Source: Pseudomonas sp. UYIF39 (GTDB lineage: Bacteria; Pseudomonadota; Gammaproteobacteria; Pseudomonadales; Pseudomonadaceae). From it: a stretch of DNA of 64,000 nucleotides. The notes under the pieces are model-generated. The model was not told where the DNA came from. It saw only the letters and a program-made list of their open reading frames with translations, and made no database searches. Position numbers and translations under genes: made by a program. Every line of letters starts with the position of its first letter. Position 1 is the first letter of the stretch. The DNA is taken from NCBI RefSeq assembly GCF_029963765.1, contig NZ_JALBYU010000027.1, forward strand, positions 18,229 through 82,228, in the 5' to 3' direction. Below are positions 16,663 to 25,333 of the stretch, in pieces.

Positions 16663-18042
16663 ATGCGCTATGTAAGTACCCGAAATTCGGCCGTTCAGGT
16701 CAATTTCGAAAAGGTCGTGTTGTCTGGAGTTGCCGAGGATGGCGGGCTGTTCGTACCGCTCGAACTGCCGCTGTTCGAACCACAGGACATCGCCATTTGG
16801 TCGACCCTGCCCTATGACGAACTGGCCTATCGAGTAATGAGTCCGTTCGTGGGCGATGCGATCCCCGAGGCAGACCTCAAGCGCATGCTCAAGGAGGCTG
16901 GCAGCCAATTCAGCCATCGGTCCCTGGCACCTTTGCATCAGGTAGATCGCAACGAATGGGTGTTGGAGCTGTTCCACGGGCCGACCCGTTCCTCGAAGGA
17001 TTTTGCCGCCCAGTTGCAGGCGCGGCTGGTGCAATATTTTTTGCAAAAGCGCGGGCGTCGCGGGGTGGTGATCGGTGCCACCAACGGCGATACCGGGCTG
17101 GCGGCCATCGAGGCATTCAAGCACTGCGACGAAACGGACGTGGTGGTGTTTTACCCGGCGGCAGGTGTACCGCAAGATCAGCTCCAGCATCTGCAAGCAG
17201 TAGCGCATCCCAAGGTTCATCAGTTCGCAGTCAATGGCAGCTTCGACGAGTGCCAGACCATCGTCACCCGGCTGTTCCGGCAGTGGCCGTGCACGCAGCA
17301 CGAGGCGATCAGTTTCAACTCCAGCAACTGGGTCAGTGTGTTGGCGCAACTGGTGTTTTATTTCCACGCGGTGCTGCAACTGGGTGGCGGTCAGCGTCCG
17401 ATCGGTTTCAGCGTGCCAGCCGCGAGTTTTGCCGAGGTCTATGCCGGTTACATCGCGCAGAAAATGGGCTTGCCGATCACCCAGATGATCGTTGCGACCA
17501 ACCAGAATGACGCGTTGCATCAGTTGTTTCTGAAGAACCACTACTCCCGGTTGCGAGCCAACAAGACCTTGTCGCCGGCCATGGACCTGTCGATCTTTTC
17601 TAACCTGGAACGTTTTCTCTGGGAACTCTATGGGCATGATGACCAAGCGGTGAGCAGCCTAATGGCAGGGTTCGAGTCCAGCGGCGAGATGACCATCGCC
17701 AACGAGTTCTGGTTACAGGCGCGGATGATCATCGACTCTTACGCCGTCAGTGATGAGCAGACGCTGCAAGAAATCACCTCGCTGTATCGCGACACTGGTT
17801 ACGTCATCGACCCGCATACCGCCACCGGCGTCCTCGCGGCCAGGTTGTACCGCCGCAGCCTGGTAGCGCCGATGGTGACTCTGGGGGAAATCTCGCCGGC
17901 CAAATCGGCGGTGCTGCTCGGTGAGCTGGGGATCAGCACGCCGGCGCATCAGCGGCCAGTCACGCAGCAACGACCGAAGCAGCTTTACCGGATTCAACCC
18001 GACGACCTCGACACCATCCATCAGTTGCTCGGCGCGCTCTGA
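16663..18042 (+). CDS. Threonine synthase-like PLP enzyme
   Basis: A 459-residue type-II PLP enzyme with the N-terminal layout of threonine synthase (MRYVSTRN then FEKVVLSGVAEDGGLFVP) and a Lys in FHGPTRSSKDFAAQL as the probable Schiff-base residue. NGDTGLAAIEAF is the substrate/phosphate loop, and SFNSSNWVSVLAQLVFYFHA and VPAASFAEVYAGY match the family. The usual active-site stretch reads HGPTLAFKDF; here AF is replaced by SS, so it may be a paralog with altered substrate rather than the housekeeping ThrC. The ATG at 16663 follows the LysR stop by 16 bp. Canonical threonine synthase uses O-phosphohomoserine. Confidence 0.88.
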   Translation: MRYVSTRNSAVQVNFEKVVLSGVAEDGGLFVPLELPLFEPQDIAIWSTLPYDELAYRVMSPFVGDAIPEADLKRMLKEAGSQFSHRSLAPLHQVDRNEWVLELFHGPTRSSKDFAAQLQARLVQYFLQKRGRRGVVIGATNGDTGLAAIEAFKHCDETDVVVFYPAAGVPQDQLQHLQAVAHPKVHQFAVNGSFDECQTIVTRLFRQWPCTQHEAISFNSSNWVSVLAQLVFYFHAVLQLGGGQRPIGFSVPAASFAEVYAGYIAQKMGLPITQMIVATNQNDALHQLFLKNHYSRLRANKTLSPAMDLSIFSNLERFLWELYGHDDQAVSSLMAGFESSGEMTIANEFWLQARMIIDSYAVSDEQTLQEITSLYRDTGYVIDPHTATGVLAARLYRRSLVAPMVTLGEISPAKSAVLLGELGISTPAHQRPVTQQRPKQLYRIQPDDLDTIHQLLGAL

Positions 18043-18064
18043 GAGCGCTGAAACAGGAGGCCAA

Positions 18065-18502
18065 GTGAAGCGAATTCTTGACCCGCTCGATGAACACATC
18101 ATCGCGGAACTGCGGCTCAATGCCCGGGTTGCACACGCCGAGCTGGCAGCGAAGGTCAACCTGTCGCGCAATGCCGTGCGTCAGCGTATTGAACGGCTTG
18201 AACGCGACGGTGCGATACAGGGTTATACGGTGCGCACGGGCGAGGGGCGGCAAGCGTCCTCGAACATCAATGCGGTGATTTTCGTCTACCGCTACGACCG
18301 CATGCGCGGCGCGGAAGTGCTGCAGGCTCTTCGGGCAATACCGGAAATCATCCAGTGCGATGTGATGAGTGGCGAGTTCGATCTGATGTTGCGGGTCGGC
18401 GCTGCCAGTCCGGAGCGGGTGCATAAAGTCTGGAATGAAATCTCCGCGTTGCCGGGGGTGGAAAACACCGTGACCTCATTCGTGCTGTCGTCCGTCGTCT
18501 AG
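18065..18502 (+). CDS. Lrp/AsnC-family transcriptional regulator
   Basis: A 145-residue Lrp-type regulator starting at a GTG (18065) with an excellent AGGAGG 5 bp upstream. The HTH spans ~5-50 (LDPLDEHIIAELRLNARVAH, LAAKVNLSRNAVRQRIERLE), and a RAM/AsnC ligand-binding domain follows (EIIQCDVMSGEFDLMLRV). Lrp proteins respond to amino acids and form octamers. Its place at the end of the methionine/threonine block and immediately before the homoserine dehydrogenase transcription unit makes both its likely targets (inference). A Rho-independent terminator follows. Confidence 0.92.
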   Translation: MKRILDPLDEHIIAELRLNARVAHAELAAKVNLSRNAVRQRIERLERDGAIQGYTVRTGEGRQASSNINAVIFVYRYDRMRGAEVLQALRAIPEIIQCDVMSGEFDLMLRVGAASPERVHKVWNEISALPGVENTVTSFVLSSVV

Positions 18503-18522
18503 CCTCTTTCTCGTACTGAAAA

Positions 18523-18546
18523 AGCCAACGTGTGTTGGCTTTTTTT
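18523..18546 (+). terminator. Rho-independent terminator after the Lrp gene
   Basis: The 7-bp stem AGCCAAC/GTTGGCT (18523-18529 with 18534-18540), a 4-nt loop and the following T-run TTTTTT form a textbook terminator. It separates the upstream amino-acid block from the homoserine dehydrogenase gene. Confidence 0.88.
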
Positions 18547-18675
18547 ATGCCTGGCGCTTTGCCCGGACACTGGTCAAAACGCCCATAAAATAGAGCAATT
18601 TGGCCTATTTCACTGCCCTGGCCGCACCCCTAACCTAGAGCCCAACAACCCATCACCCGGATCAAGGGCATAAAA

Positions 18676-19719
18676 ATGACTGAATACAAACTGGCGCTGG
18701 TTGGCTTCGGCGGTGTGAACCGGGCATTGGCTCAGCTGATTGCCGAACGTAACGAAAACTGGAAAGCCGAACTGGGTTTCACTCTGAAAATCGTTGGCGT
18801 GACCGACCTGTTTCTTGGTTCGGTGATTGGCCGCGAAGGGCTGGATGCTGCGTTGCTGGCCAAGCTGCCAGCAGTCAAAGGTGCAATGGCGCAGCTTCCG
18901 GGTGGCGAAGCAGATGCCCTCAACGAAGCGGTGATCAAGGACTCCGGCGCAGACATCATTGTCGAAGCCACCTTCACCAACCCGGTGGACGGTGAGCCGG
19001 CCACCTCGTTCTGTCGCTGGGCGCTGGAACGCGGCAAGCATGTAGTCACCACAAATAAGGGACCCATTGCCTTGCACGGCGCCGCGCTCAAAGCACTGGC
19101 CCGAAGCAACAACGTCACCTTTGAATACGAAGGGTCGGTGATGAGTGGCACGCCGGTTATTCGCCTGGCCAAGCAGTCGCTGGCGGGCAGTTCGATTGTC
19201 GGTTTCGAGGGGATTCTCAACGGTACGTCCAACTTCGTTCTTACCCGCATGGAAGGCGGGCTGGGGTTTGCTGAAGCAGTCAGCAAGGCTCAGGAGCTGG
19301 GGTACGCCGAAGCTGATCCGACGGCGGATGTTGAGGGGCATGACGTGCGTCTCAAGGTGGTGATCCTGGCCAACGAACTTCTGGACGCCAAGCTGAAGGT
19401 CAGCGATGTCACCTGCAGCGGTATTTCCTCACTCGACCTTGGCGACATCGAAAAAGCCCGACAGGACGGGGCTCGCTGGAAGCTTATCGGAGCGGCCATG
19501 CGGCATGCCGATGGTTCGATCAGTGCGAGTGTCGAACCGCGTCTGTTGAAACACGATCATCCGCTGTCCGGTATTTCCGGCGCTACCAATGCGGTGTCGT
19601 TTACTACCGATCTGCTCGGCGCAGTGACGGTTTCGGGGCCGGGGGCAGGGCGCACGGAAACAGCGTTTGCGCTGCTGTCGGACATCATCAGCATCCATCA
19701 GTCTGTTGCACACAACTAG
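18676..19719 (+). CDS. Homoserine dehydrogenase
   Basis: A 347-residue dehydrogenase. The N-terminal Rossmann motif is LALVGFGGVNRALAQL. The catalytic domain holds the family markers TTNKGPIALHG (substrate Lys region), FEYEGSVMSGTPVIRLA and ILNGTSNFVLTRM, and QELGYAEADPTADVEGHD, the homoserine dehydrogenase signature. No ACT domain is present, so it is shorter than the biosynthetic Hom of Pseudomonas (usually about 430 residues) and probably not threonine-inhibited. It interconverts homoserine and aspartate semialdehyde. Pairing with the aldehyde dehydrogenase next door suggests the oxidative, catabolic direction (inference). Confidence 0.9.
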   Translation: MTEYKLALVGFGGVNRALAQLIAERNENWKAELGFTLKIVGVTDLFLGSVIGREGLDAALLAKLPAVKGAMAQLPGGEADALNEAVIKDSGADIIVEATFTNPVDGEPATSFCRWALERGKHVVTTNKGPIALHGAALKALARSNNVTFEYEGSVMSGTPVIRLAKQSLAGSSIVGFEGILNGTSNFVLTRMEGGLGFAEAVSKAQELGYAEADPTADVEGHDVRLKVVILANELLDAKLKVSDVTCSGISSLDLGDIEKARQDGARWKLIGAAMRHADGSISASVEPRLLKHDHPLSGISGATNAVSFTTDLLGAVTVSGPGAGRTETAFALLSDIISIHQSVAHN

Positions 19720-19729
19720 GAGAATGCCT

Positions 19730-21142
19730 GTGAACGTATCGCGTCTGGCCCTGGCTGTTGTGGAGCCACAAATCGAAGTCTTTAACCCCTTTGACGGCAC
19801 CGTCATCGGGACCGTCGCGGATGTCTGTGCTGCGCAAGTGCCGCAGTTGCTGGAGACCGGGCGCAGCGGTGCGCGAGTGTGTGCCGGGTTACCGCGTCAT
19901 CGTCGGGCGCGCATTCTCGAACAGGCTGCATTGAACATCGAGCGTGATGCCAAAGCGTTTGCCCGGCTGATCGTCGACGAAGCTGGCAAGACCCTCAAGC
20001 AGGCCGAAAAGGAAGTCAAACGCTGCGTCAACACCCTCAAGCTTTCTGCCGAGGAGGCCAAGCGTAATGCCGGAGAAGTGGTGCCTTTCGACGCCTATGA
20101 GGGCTCCGAGTCGCGCCAAGGCTGGTTTTCCCGCGAACCCTTGGGCCTGATTGTCGCGATCACCCCGTACAACGATCCGTTGAATCTGGTGGCGCACAAA
20201 CTCGGCCCGGCCATTGCGGGTGGTAACGCAGTGATTCTCAAACCGTCTGAGCTCGCACCGTTGTCGGCCATCAAACTGGTGTCGTATCTGGTCATGGCAG
20301 GGCTACCCGAATCGGTGGTCACGGTTGCGACCGGGGGGGCGGAACTGGGCAAGGCCTTAGTCGCGTCCCGTGAGGTGCGGATGATCTCTTTTACTGGCGG
20401 CTTCGTCACCGGGGAGCAGATCGCTCGCACGGCCGGCTTGAAGAAGCTCGCCATGGACTTGGGCGGTAATGCACCGGTTATCGTCATGGGCGACTGCGAC
20501 CTTGAGGCCGCCGTCGAGAGTTGCTTGTCAGGGGCCTTCTGGGCAGCAGGGCAGAATTGCATAGGCACTCAGCGTTTGCTGATTCAGGCGTCGATTTATG
20601 AAGCGTTCCGTGAGCGTTTTGTCAGCCGGGCCAAGGCGCTTGTGAGCGGCGACCCTATGCGTGCCGACACTGATATCGGCCCGATGATTACCCTGCAAGC
20701 CGCGCAGAATGCCGAGCAAGTGGTGAACGACGCGTTGCAAGAGGGCGCCACATTGCTCTGCGGCCATCGGCGCCAAGGCTCGTGCTACGCCGCTACGGTA
20801 TTGGAAAACGTTGATCATTGCAGTCGGCTGTGGCACACAGAAGTCTTCGCGCCGGTGGTGGTTTTGCAGCCTTTCGAAACCTTCGATGAGGCCATCGCAT
20901 TGGCCAACGAGCCCGAATACAGTCTGCATGCGGGGATCTTCACCAATGATCTGGCAACGGCCATGAGCGCCGCACGCAGAATCGAAGCTGGGGGGGTGAT
21001 GATCAACGACTCCTCCGACTACCGCTTCGATGCGATGCCGTTTGGTGGCTCCAAGTATGGCAGTCTGGGCCGGGAAGGGGTGCGCTTCGCCTATGAGGAA
21101 ATGACCCAACCCAAGGTGGTGTGCCTGAACACGCTGGGCTAA
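19730..21142 (+). CDS. NAD(P)-dependent aldehyde dehydrogenase
   Basis: A 470-residue ALDH-superfamily enzyme with ITPYNDPLNLVAHKLGPA, KPSELAPLSA, DLGGNAPVIV and FWAAGQNCIGTQRL, where the Cys is the catalytic nucleophile; EVFAPVVVLQPF is the late conserved strand. A GTG start at 19730 sits 7 nt after AGGAG; an ATG at 19724 lies too close to that site. It lies 10 bp after the homoserine dehydrogenase stop, so the two are coupled. A plausible substrate is aspartate semialdehyde, the product of the neighbour (inference). It could equally act on phosphonoacetaldehyde or other short aldehydes. Confidence 0.9.
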   Translation: MNVSRLALAVVEPQIEVFNPFDGTVIGTVADVCAAQVPQLLETGRSGARVCAGLPRHRRARILEQAALNIERDAKAFARLIVDEAGKTLKQAEKEVKRCVNTLKLSAEEAKRNAGEVVPFDAYEGSESRQGWFSREPLGLIVAITPYNDPLNLVAHKLGPAIAGGNAVILKPSELAPLSAIKLVSYLVMAGLPESVVTVATGGAELGKALVASREVRMISFTGGFVTGEQIARTAGLKKLAMDLGGNAPVIVMGDCDLEAAVESCLSGAFWAAGQNCIGTQRLLIQASIYEAFRERFVSRAKALVSGDPMRADTDIGPMITLQAAQNAEQVVNDALQEGATLLCGHRRQGSCYAATVLENVDHCSRLWHTEVFAPVVVLQPFETFDEAIALANEPEYSLHAGIFTNDLATAMSAARRIEAGGVMINDSSDYRFDAMPFGGSKYGSLGREGVRFAYEEMTQPKVVCLNTLG

Positions 21143-21173
21143 TCGATTTAAGGAACATCTAATCAGGTCGTTT

Positions 21174-21214
21174 TGCATTGGGAAGGTCTGGTCACCCGCC
21201 CAATGCATTTTTTT
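21174..21214 (+). terminator. Rho-independent terminator after the aldehyde dehydrogenase gene
   Basis: A perfect 9-bp stem TGCATTGGG/CCCAATGCA (21174-21182 with 21199-21207) is followed by a T-run of eight. It marks the end of the homoserine dehydrogenase-aldehyde dehydrogenase unit. Confidence 0.88.
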
Positions 21215-21231
21215 TCTGGCGATAGCTGCAT

Positions 21232-21360
21232 TTATTGTCCGTACGCTTGCCGGTTTGCGCGTACGAAGTCACCCACCGTTTGAGGCGCTTGTCCGGTGAT
21301 TTGGCCGATAACCCCTTCCTCACCGCTAAAGATTCCGTTCTGGTAATCGACTGCGACTGC
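21232..21360 (-). pseudogene. C-terminal remnant of an NAD(P)-binding (NmrA-like) oxidoreductase
   Basis: On the minus strand the frame ending at 21232 reads VDYQNGIFSGEEGVIGQITG then QAPQTVGDFVRANRQAYGQ. This is the usual C-terminal pattern of NmrA/SDR-a NAD(P)H-binding proteins (an ITG-x-PP/AP-x-T-hydrophobic-F-V-R-x-N ending). Only about 40 residues are recognisable; the upstream part is replaced by a fragment of a different gene on the opposite strand. There is no start, so it is not functional. Confidence 0.5.
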
Positions 21361-21483
21361 AATGTTGCGCGCCGATGCGGCTACCACAGTGTCGACGTGC
21401 TCAGAAAAGCCTTCGTGCGCCGCATGGGGGTGAGTCCAAAGGAGTACGCGCAACGCTTCGCGCCAGTTAACGAGCCTGCTTAG
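21346..21483 (+). pseudogene. C-terminal remnant of an AraC-family regulator
   Basis: The plus-strand frame ending at 21483 reads VARRCGYHSVDVLRKAFVRR followed by MGVSPKEYAQRFAP. This is the second HTH of AraC/GlxA-type regulators (G-[FY]-x-S-x-x-x-[FL]-R-x-x-F-x-x-x-G-x-S-P-x-x-Y-x-x-R-F). Sequence upstream of about residue VARR is not AraC-like and overlaps the oxidoreductase tail on the other strand, so only the last ~40 residues survive. Confidence 0.55.
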
Positions 21484-21765
21484 GCATGCCTAATGGTCAT
21501 GAGCTTGCTAGAGCGGGTTGCTGATTCATTTGAGTCAGTAAAATGTAAACGCTGCTCAGCACTTATGTGAGTTGTCATGGTCAATAAATCCCGCACGACC
21601 GTCAGCGGTCGTACTGCTCGGAGCCGACCGGATCCGCATCGGCATTTTGATCAAGGACAGTGAAAGCATGCTCGCCGCAAGATAATCAGCAACCGCCTCC
21701 ACCTGGTTCCGTGAATCGGGACTCGCCGTACGTTTACCCCTCAATCCAAATCGAAGATTAAAAGC

Positions 21766-22638
21766 ATGCACCTACGCAAAATTGCAGTTGGGCTGTCGGC
21801 CCTTGTTTTGCTCTCGACCGGGGCAGAAGCCCGCAGTCTGCTGGATCTCATCAAGCCGCCCACCCAGCATCAGGAACACCTGTCCCGCTCGGGCTCGATC
21901 AACCAGAACGCGGCCCTGGACCTCTATTCAAACAAACAGAAACAGGCATCGTTTGACGGCTGCGCAGATCTGTTCCCGGCTGCGAAACCGATCAACATGG
22001 CCACTGTGCCTGCGACCATGAAACCCCTGGCCCTGTGCTCTGACAACTTTGCGGTGCTGTACTCGCAAACCAGCAAGACACCGTTGGTAGTGGTCGAACG
22101 CCTTAATGCCGCCCAGCTGCAGGATGCCAAAGGGGAGGAGCGCACCAACCAGTTCTACCCGGACCCACGCATCCCCAAGAGTGGGCGGGCAGAGTTGAGC
22201 GACTATCGTAGCCAACATCCGGCCGTGGACCGCGGCCATCAATCCCCGGCAGCCGATGCACCGAACCCTAATGCAATGGCCCAATCCTTTGCGCTGTCGA
22301 ACATGGTGCCGCAAGACCCAACCAACAACCGGAAGATCTGGAGTAAGGTCGAGGCGGATGTCAGAAAATTTGCCAAGCGAGCCGATGGCAATGTGTTTGT
22401 CTTTACCGGCCCGCTCTTTGACTCAGGCCACACCACCATCGGCGACAACAAGGTCTGGGTGCCGACCCGCCTGTTCAAGCTGGTTTACGACGCATCGTCC
22501 AAGCGTGCCTGGGCCTACGTACTGCCCAACGCTGAAACCCGTATCGAGAGACCGATGGACTATGACGCTTTCGTGAAGAGTACCGGGCTCAACTTGCTGG
22601 GGAATCTACCGGTCACAGGTTCCGTAGGGCGTTCTTGA
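21766..22638 (+). CDS. Secreted DNA/RNA non-specific endonuclease (NucA/EndA type)
   Basis: A 290-residue protein with a Sec signal peptide (MHLRKIAVGLSALVLLSTGA then EA/R, cut around residue 22). The beta-beta-alpha-metal nuclease core contains AVDRGHQSPAADA, i.e. the DRGH motif with catalytic His near residue 158, then SNMVPQDPTNNRKIWSKVEA with the metal-binding Asn. FVFTGPLFDSG follows, as in the family. It should act outside the cytoplasm on DNA/RNA, for nutrient scavenging or biofilm DNA. No immunity or inhibitor gene is adjacent. The upstream 280 bp (21484-21765) hold no evident gene. Confidence 0.9.
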   Translation: MHLRKIAVGLSALVLLSTGAEARSLLDLIKPPTQHQEHLSRSGSINQNAALDLYSNKQKQASFDGCADLFPAAKPINMATVPATMKPLALCSDNFAVLYSQTSKTPLVVVERLNAAQLQDAKGEERTNQFYPDPRIPKSGRAELSDYRSQHPAVDRGHQSPAADAPNPNAMAQSFALSNMVPQDPTNNRKIWSKVEADVRKFAKRADGNVFVFTGPLFDSGHTTIGDNKVWVPTRLFKLVYDASSKRAWAYVLPNAETRIERPMDYDAFVKSTGLNLLGNLPVTGSVGRS

Positions 22639-22874
22639 TGGTTTGATGAATTGCACCTCAAAGGCTGGATATAACCGATGGGGTGCTTCATTCACGGATA
22701 GATGGCGGCGGTTTAAAAGTTGCTGCGGCCAGTCCTTGGCGCGAGCGGGGCAGTTGGCTGTATCCATCGAAGAACTAGGGGGTGTGGTAGATATTCGGGG
22801 TCACTGATGATCTCGCTGGGGATGTGCACTTCGGCTTCAAGTAAAAAAGTGCGCTCCACTTGTGCCTGCCGTCT

Positions 22875-23663
22875 TTATTGGCTGGAGCGAATGGCCCCTC
22901 CATCAATCAACAAGTTCTGCCCGGTCAGGTAGCCCGCATGACTGCTGCAAACGAAGGCGCACAGAGCACCGAACTCCTCGGGTGAACCGAAGCGTTTAGC
23001 AGGAATTTCGCGACGGCATTCGCCCAGGAATGCCTCACTGTCTTGCCCTGACTCTTCGGCAGCAGCGACCAGGTTGTCACGCAGTCGATCGGTGTCGAAT
23101 GAGCCTGGTTGCAGGTTGTTGATCGTCACATTGCGACTGGCAATGTTTTCTTGCCGGGCAAGCCCTGCAATAAACCCCGTCAGACCACTGCGCGCGCCAT
23201 TGGAAAGACCCAGGCTTTCGATGGGGGACTTCACGGCACTCGACGTGATGTTGATGATTCGGCCAAATCCGCGTGTCGCCATACCGTCTACCGTTGCCTT
23301 GATCAATTCGATAGGGGTGAGCATGTTGGTATCCAGTGCCTTGAGCCAGGCGTCGCGGTTCCATTCGCGGAAATCCCCGGGAGGAGGGCCACCAGCGTTG
23401 TTGATCAAAATATCGAAGTGCTCATGGGCCATGAGGGCTGCCGCGCGACCCTCATGCGTTGAAATGTCTCCGGCTACGGCGATGACAGTCACTTCAGGAT
23501 TTATCGCTCTGAGCTGACGGGCTGTTTCATTCAGCGTCTGTTCGCCTCGGGCGGTGATCACCACGTTCACGCCTTCGCTGACGAGTGCCTGTGCGCAGGC
23601 TTTACCCAGGCCTTTGCTGGCCGCGCACACCAGCGCCCAGCGTCCTGCTATTCCAAGATTCAT
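22875..23663 (-). CDS. SDR-family oxidoreductase
   Basis: A 262-residue short-chain dehydrogenase/reductase. The cofactor site reads ALVCAASKGLGKACAQAL (in place of the usual TGxxxGxG, with AASKGLG as in the 3-oxoacyl-ACP reductase-like branch), and NNAGGPPPG replaces NNAG-V. The catalytic Ser lies in NITSSAVKSPI, but the usual YxxxK reads LSNGARSGL, so the catalytic Tyr is replaced by Asn and the Lys by Arg, as in the known 'SNxxR' SDR subgroup. It is the last gene of the minus-strand operon, 58 bp after the transporter gene. Confidence 0.88.
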   Translation of the reverse strand: MNLGIAGRWALVCAASKGLGKACAQALVSEGVNVVITARGEQTLNETARQLRAINPEVTVIAVAGDISTHEGRAAALMAHEHFDILINNAGGPPPGDFREWNRDAWLKALDTNMLTPIELIKATVDGMATRGFGRIINITSSAVKSPIESLGLSNGARSGLTGFIAGLARQENIASRNVTINNLQPGSFDTDRLRDNLVAAAEESGQDSEAFLGECRREIPAKRFGSPEEFGALCAFVCSSHAGYLTGQNLLIDGGAIRSSQ

Positions 23664-23721
23664 GCGTGTTTTCCTGAAGAAGGAAGCTCAAAGAAAGTGG
23701 TTGCCTACTGCAGCACCCTGC

Positions 23722-25269
23722 TCACGCATGATTCGCAGTCGTAGACAGGTTTGGCGATCGAGTACTGATTCCCATAAAGCGTCGCACTCTCTCTCCCTCG
23801 GCATCGAAGCGTATGGTTTCAGGTGCAGCATCCAGTTGGATATTACCGTTCTCCATGAAGACGACCCTGTCGGATATCGACATGGCAAAGTCCATTTCGT
23901 GGGTGACAATAATCATGGTCATGCCTTCACTCGCAAGGTCGCGTATGACGTTCAGCACATCGCCCACCAGCTCTGGATCGAGCGCTGACGTAGGCTCGTC
24001 GAACAGCATGATGTCCGGTTCCATGGCCAACGCACGAGCGATCGCCACGCGCTGTTGCTGCCCGCCGGAGAGCTGGTGCGGGTACTTGTGGGCGTGGGCG
24101 AGCAGGCCGACCTTGTCCAGCAGCGCATAAGCACGGTGTTCGCTCAGCTCGCCCGGGATGCCGTGGTAACGCGGCGCCAGCGTGACGTTGTCGAGAATGG
24201 TGCGGTGCGGGAACAGATTGAAGTTCTGGAACACCATCCCAATGTGCCGCACGCCTTTGCGCAGACGGGCGCTGTTGGGTTTGTCCGAAGCTTCGATGAA
24301 TGTTTCACCGAACAACAGAATGTCGCCTGTATCGATGCTTTCCAGACCGTTGACCGTGCGGATCAGCGAAGTTTTGCCGGAGCCGGAGGGGCCAATGATC
24401 GAGATCACCTGGCCGTATTCGACATTCAGATCGATACCCATCAGCACTTGGTGCGTGCCATAGCTCTTCTGGATGTTCTTCAGTTGCAGGATTGGCGTCG
24501 TGTTGCTGCCCGCGGCTTTACGCGCATTGTCGGGCAAGGCTTCGGCGCAGGCCTTGAGCTTGACCACGGCGGCGGCATCGAGTGTAGGCGGCTTGCGGAA
24601 GTTCAGGTCCAGGTAGCGCTCCAGACGCTGCAGGAAAAAGCCGAATACGGTGACGATCAGCACGTAGTACACGCCCACCGCAGCCAGGGTTTCCATGACC
24701 AGGAAGTTGGTGGCATAGAGGCGTTGGCCGACCGTGAGGATTTCGGTCAGGGAGATGACCGAGACCAGCGACGTCAGCTTGACCACCGTGATGTATTCAT
24801 TGATCAACGTAGGCAGCGAGATACGGAAAGCCTGGGGGATCACGATCAAGCGCTGCATGCCGAACAGGCCGACACCCAGCGCGCGGCCTGCTTCCTTCTG
24901 GCCCTTGGCCACGGAGATCAGGCCACCACGGTGGATCTCCGCCATGTAAGCCGCTTCCGTGACCACCAGGGCCAGCAAGCCGGAGTAGAAGGGGTTTGAC
25001 AGAATCGGTCCGCTACCGGGAAACAATTGCGGCAAGTTGTAGACGAAGACCACCAGCACCAGCAACGGGATGCTGCGAAAGAACCAGATGTAGACCGCCG
25101 CGGGAATGCGCAGTAAGGGCGACTGAGACAACTTGGCCGTGGCCAGGCCAAAGCCCAGCAGCATGCCGAGGAACCAGGCCAGGGCACTGAGCTGGACCAC
25201 CGTGACGCAGGCCTTCCAGAAGTCTGGCAGGGAGAATAAGGAGAAGAAATACGACCAATCGAATTGCAT
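23722..25269 (-). CDS. Fused polar amino-acid ABC permease / ATPase
   Basis: A 515-residue fusion. Residues ~10-225 are a HisM/GlnP-type permease (AYMAEIHRGGLISVAKGQKE, the EAA loop, then QAFRISLPTLINEYI). Residues ~265-500 are an ABC ATPase with Walker A GPSGSGKT (~295), signature LSGGQQQRVAIARAL (~398) and Walker B IMLFDEPTSALDPE (~423). In most bacteria these are two genes. The fusion would form a homodimer serving both as pore and as motor. The matching binding protein is the next gene upstream in the operon (25334-26128). Confidence 0.93.
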   Translation of the reverse strand: MQFDWSYFFSLFSLPDFWKACVTVVQLSALAWFLGMLLGFGLATAKLSQSPLLRIPAAVYIWFFRSIPLLVLVVFVYNLPQLFPGSGPILSNPFYSGLLALVVTEAAYMAEIHRGGLISVAKGQKEAGRALGVGLFGMQRLIVIPQAFRISLPTLINEYITVVKLTSLVSVISLTEILTVGQRLYATNFLVMETLAAVGVYYVLIVTVFGFFLQRLERYLDLNFRKPPTLDAAAVVKLKACAEALPDNARKAAGSNTTPILQLKNIQKSYGTHQVLMGIDLNVEYGQVISIIGPSGSGKTSLIRTVNGLESIDTGDILLFGETFIEASDKPNSARLRKGVRHIGMVFQNFNLFPHRTILDNVTLAPRYHGIPGELSEHRAYALLDKVGLLAHAHKYPHQLSGGQQQRVAIARALAMEPDIMLFDEPTSALDPELVGDVLNVIRDLASEGMTMIIVTHEMDFAMSISDRVVFMENGNIQLDAAPETIRFDAEGERVRRFMGISTRSPNLSTTANHA

Positions 25270-25333
25270 AGGGCACCTCGATCTGCCGCCCCGGTGCAGG
25301 GGCGGCAGATGACCAGACTACAAGGACACGTAT

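Noticed and set aside
22720..22874. Open continuation of the SDR frame beyond its stop (reads AEVHIPSEIISDPEYLPH)
   Set aside because: Not recognisable and not long enough to support a lost C-terminal domain.
24055..24999. 314-codon plus-strand frame opposite the ABC transporter
   Set aside because: Antisense of a confidently assigned permease-ATPase gene.
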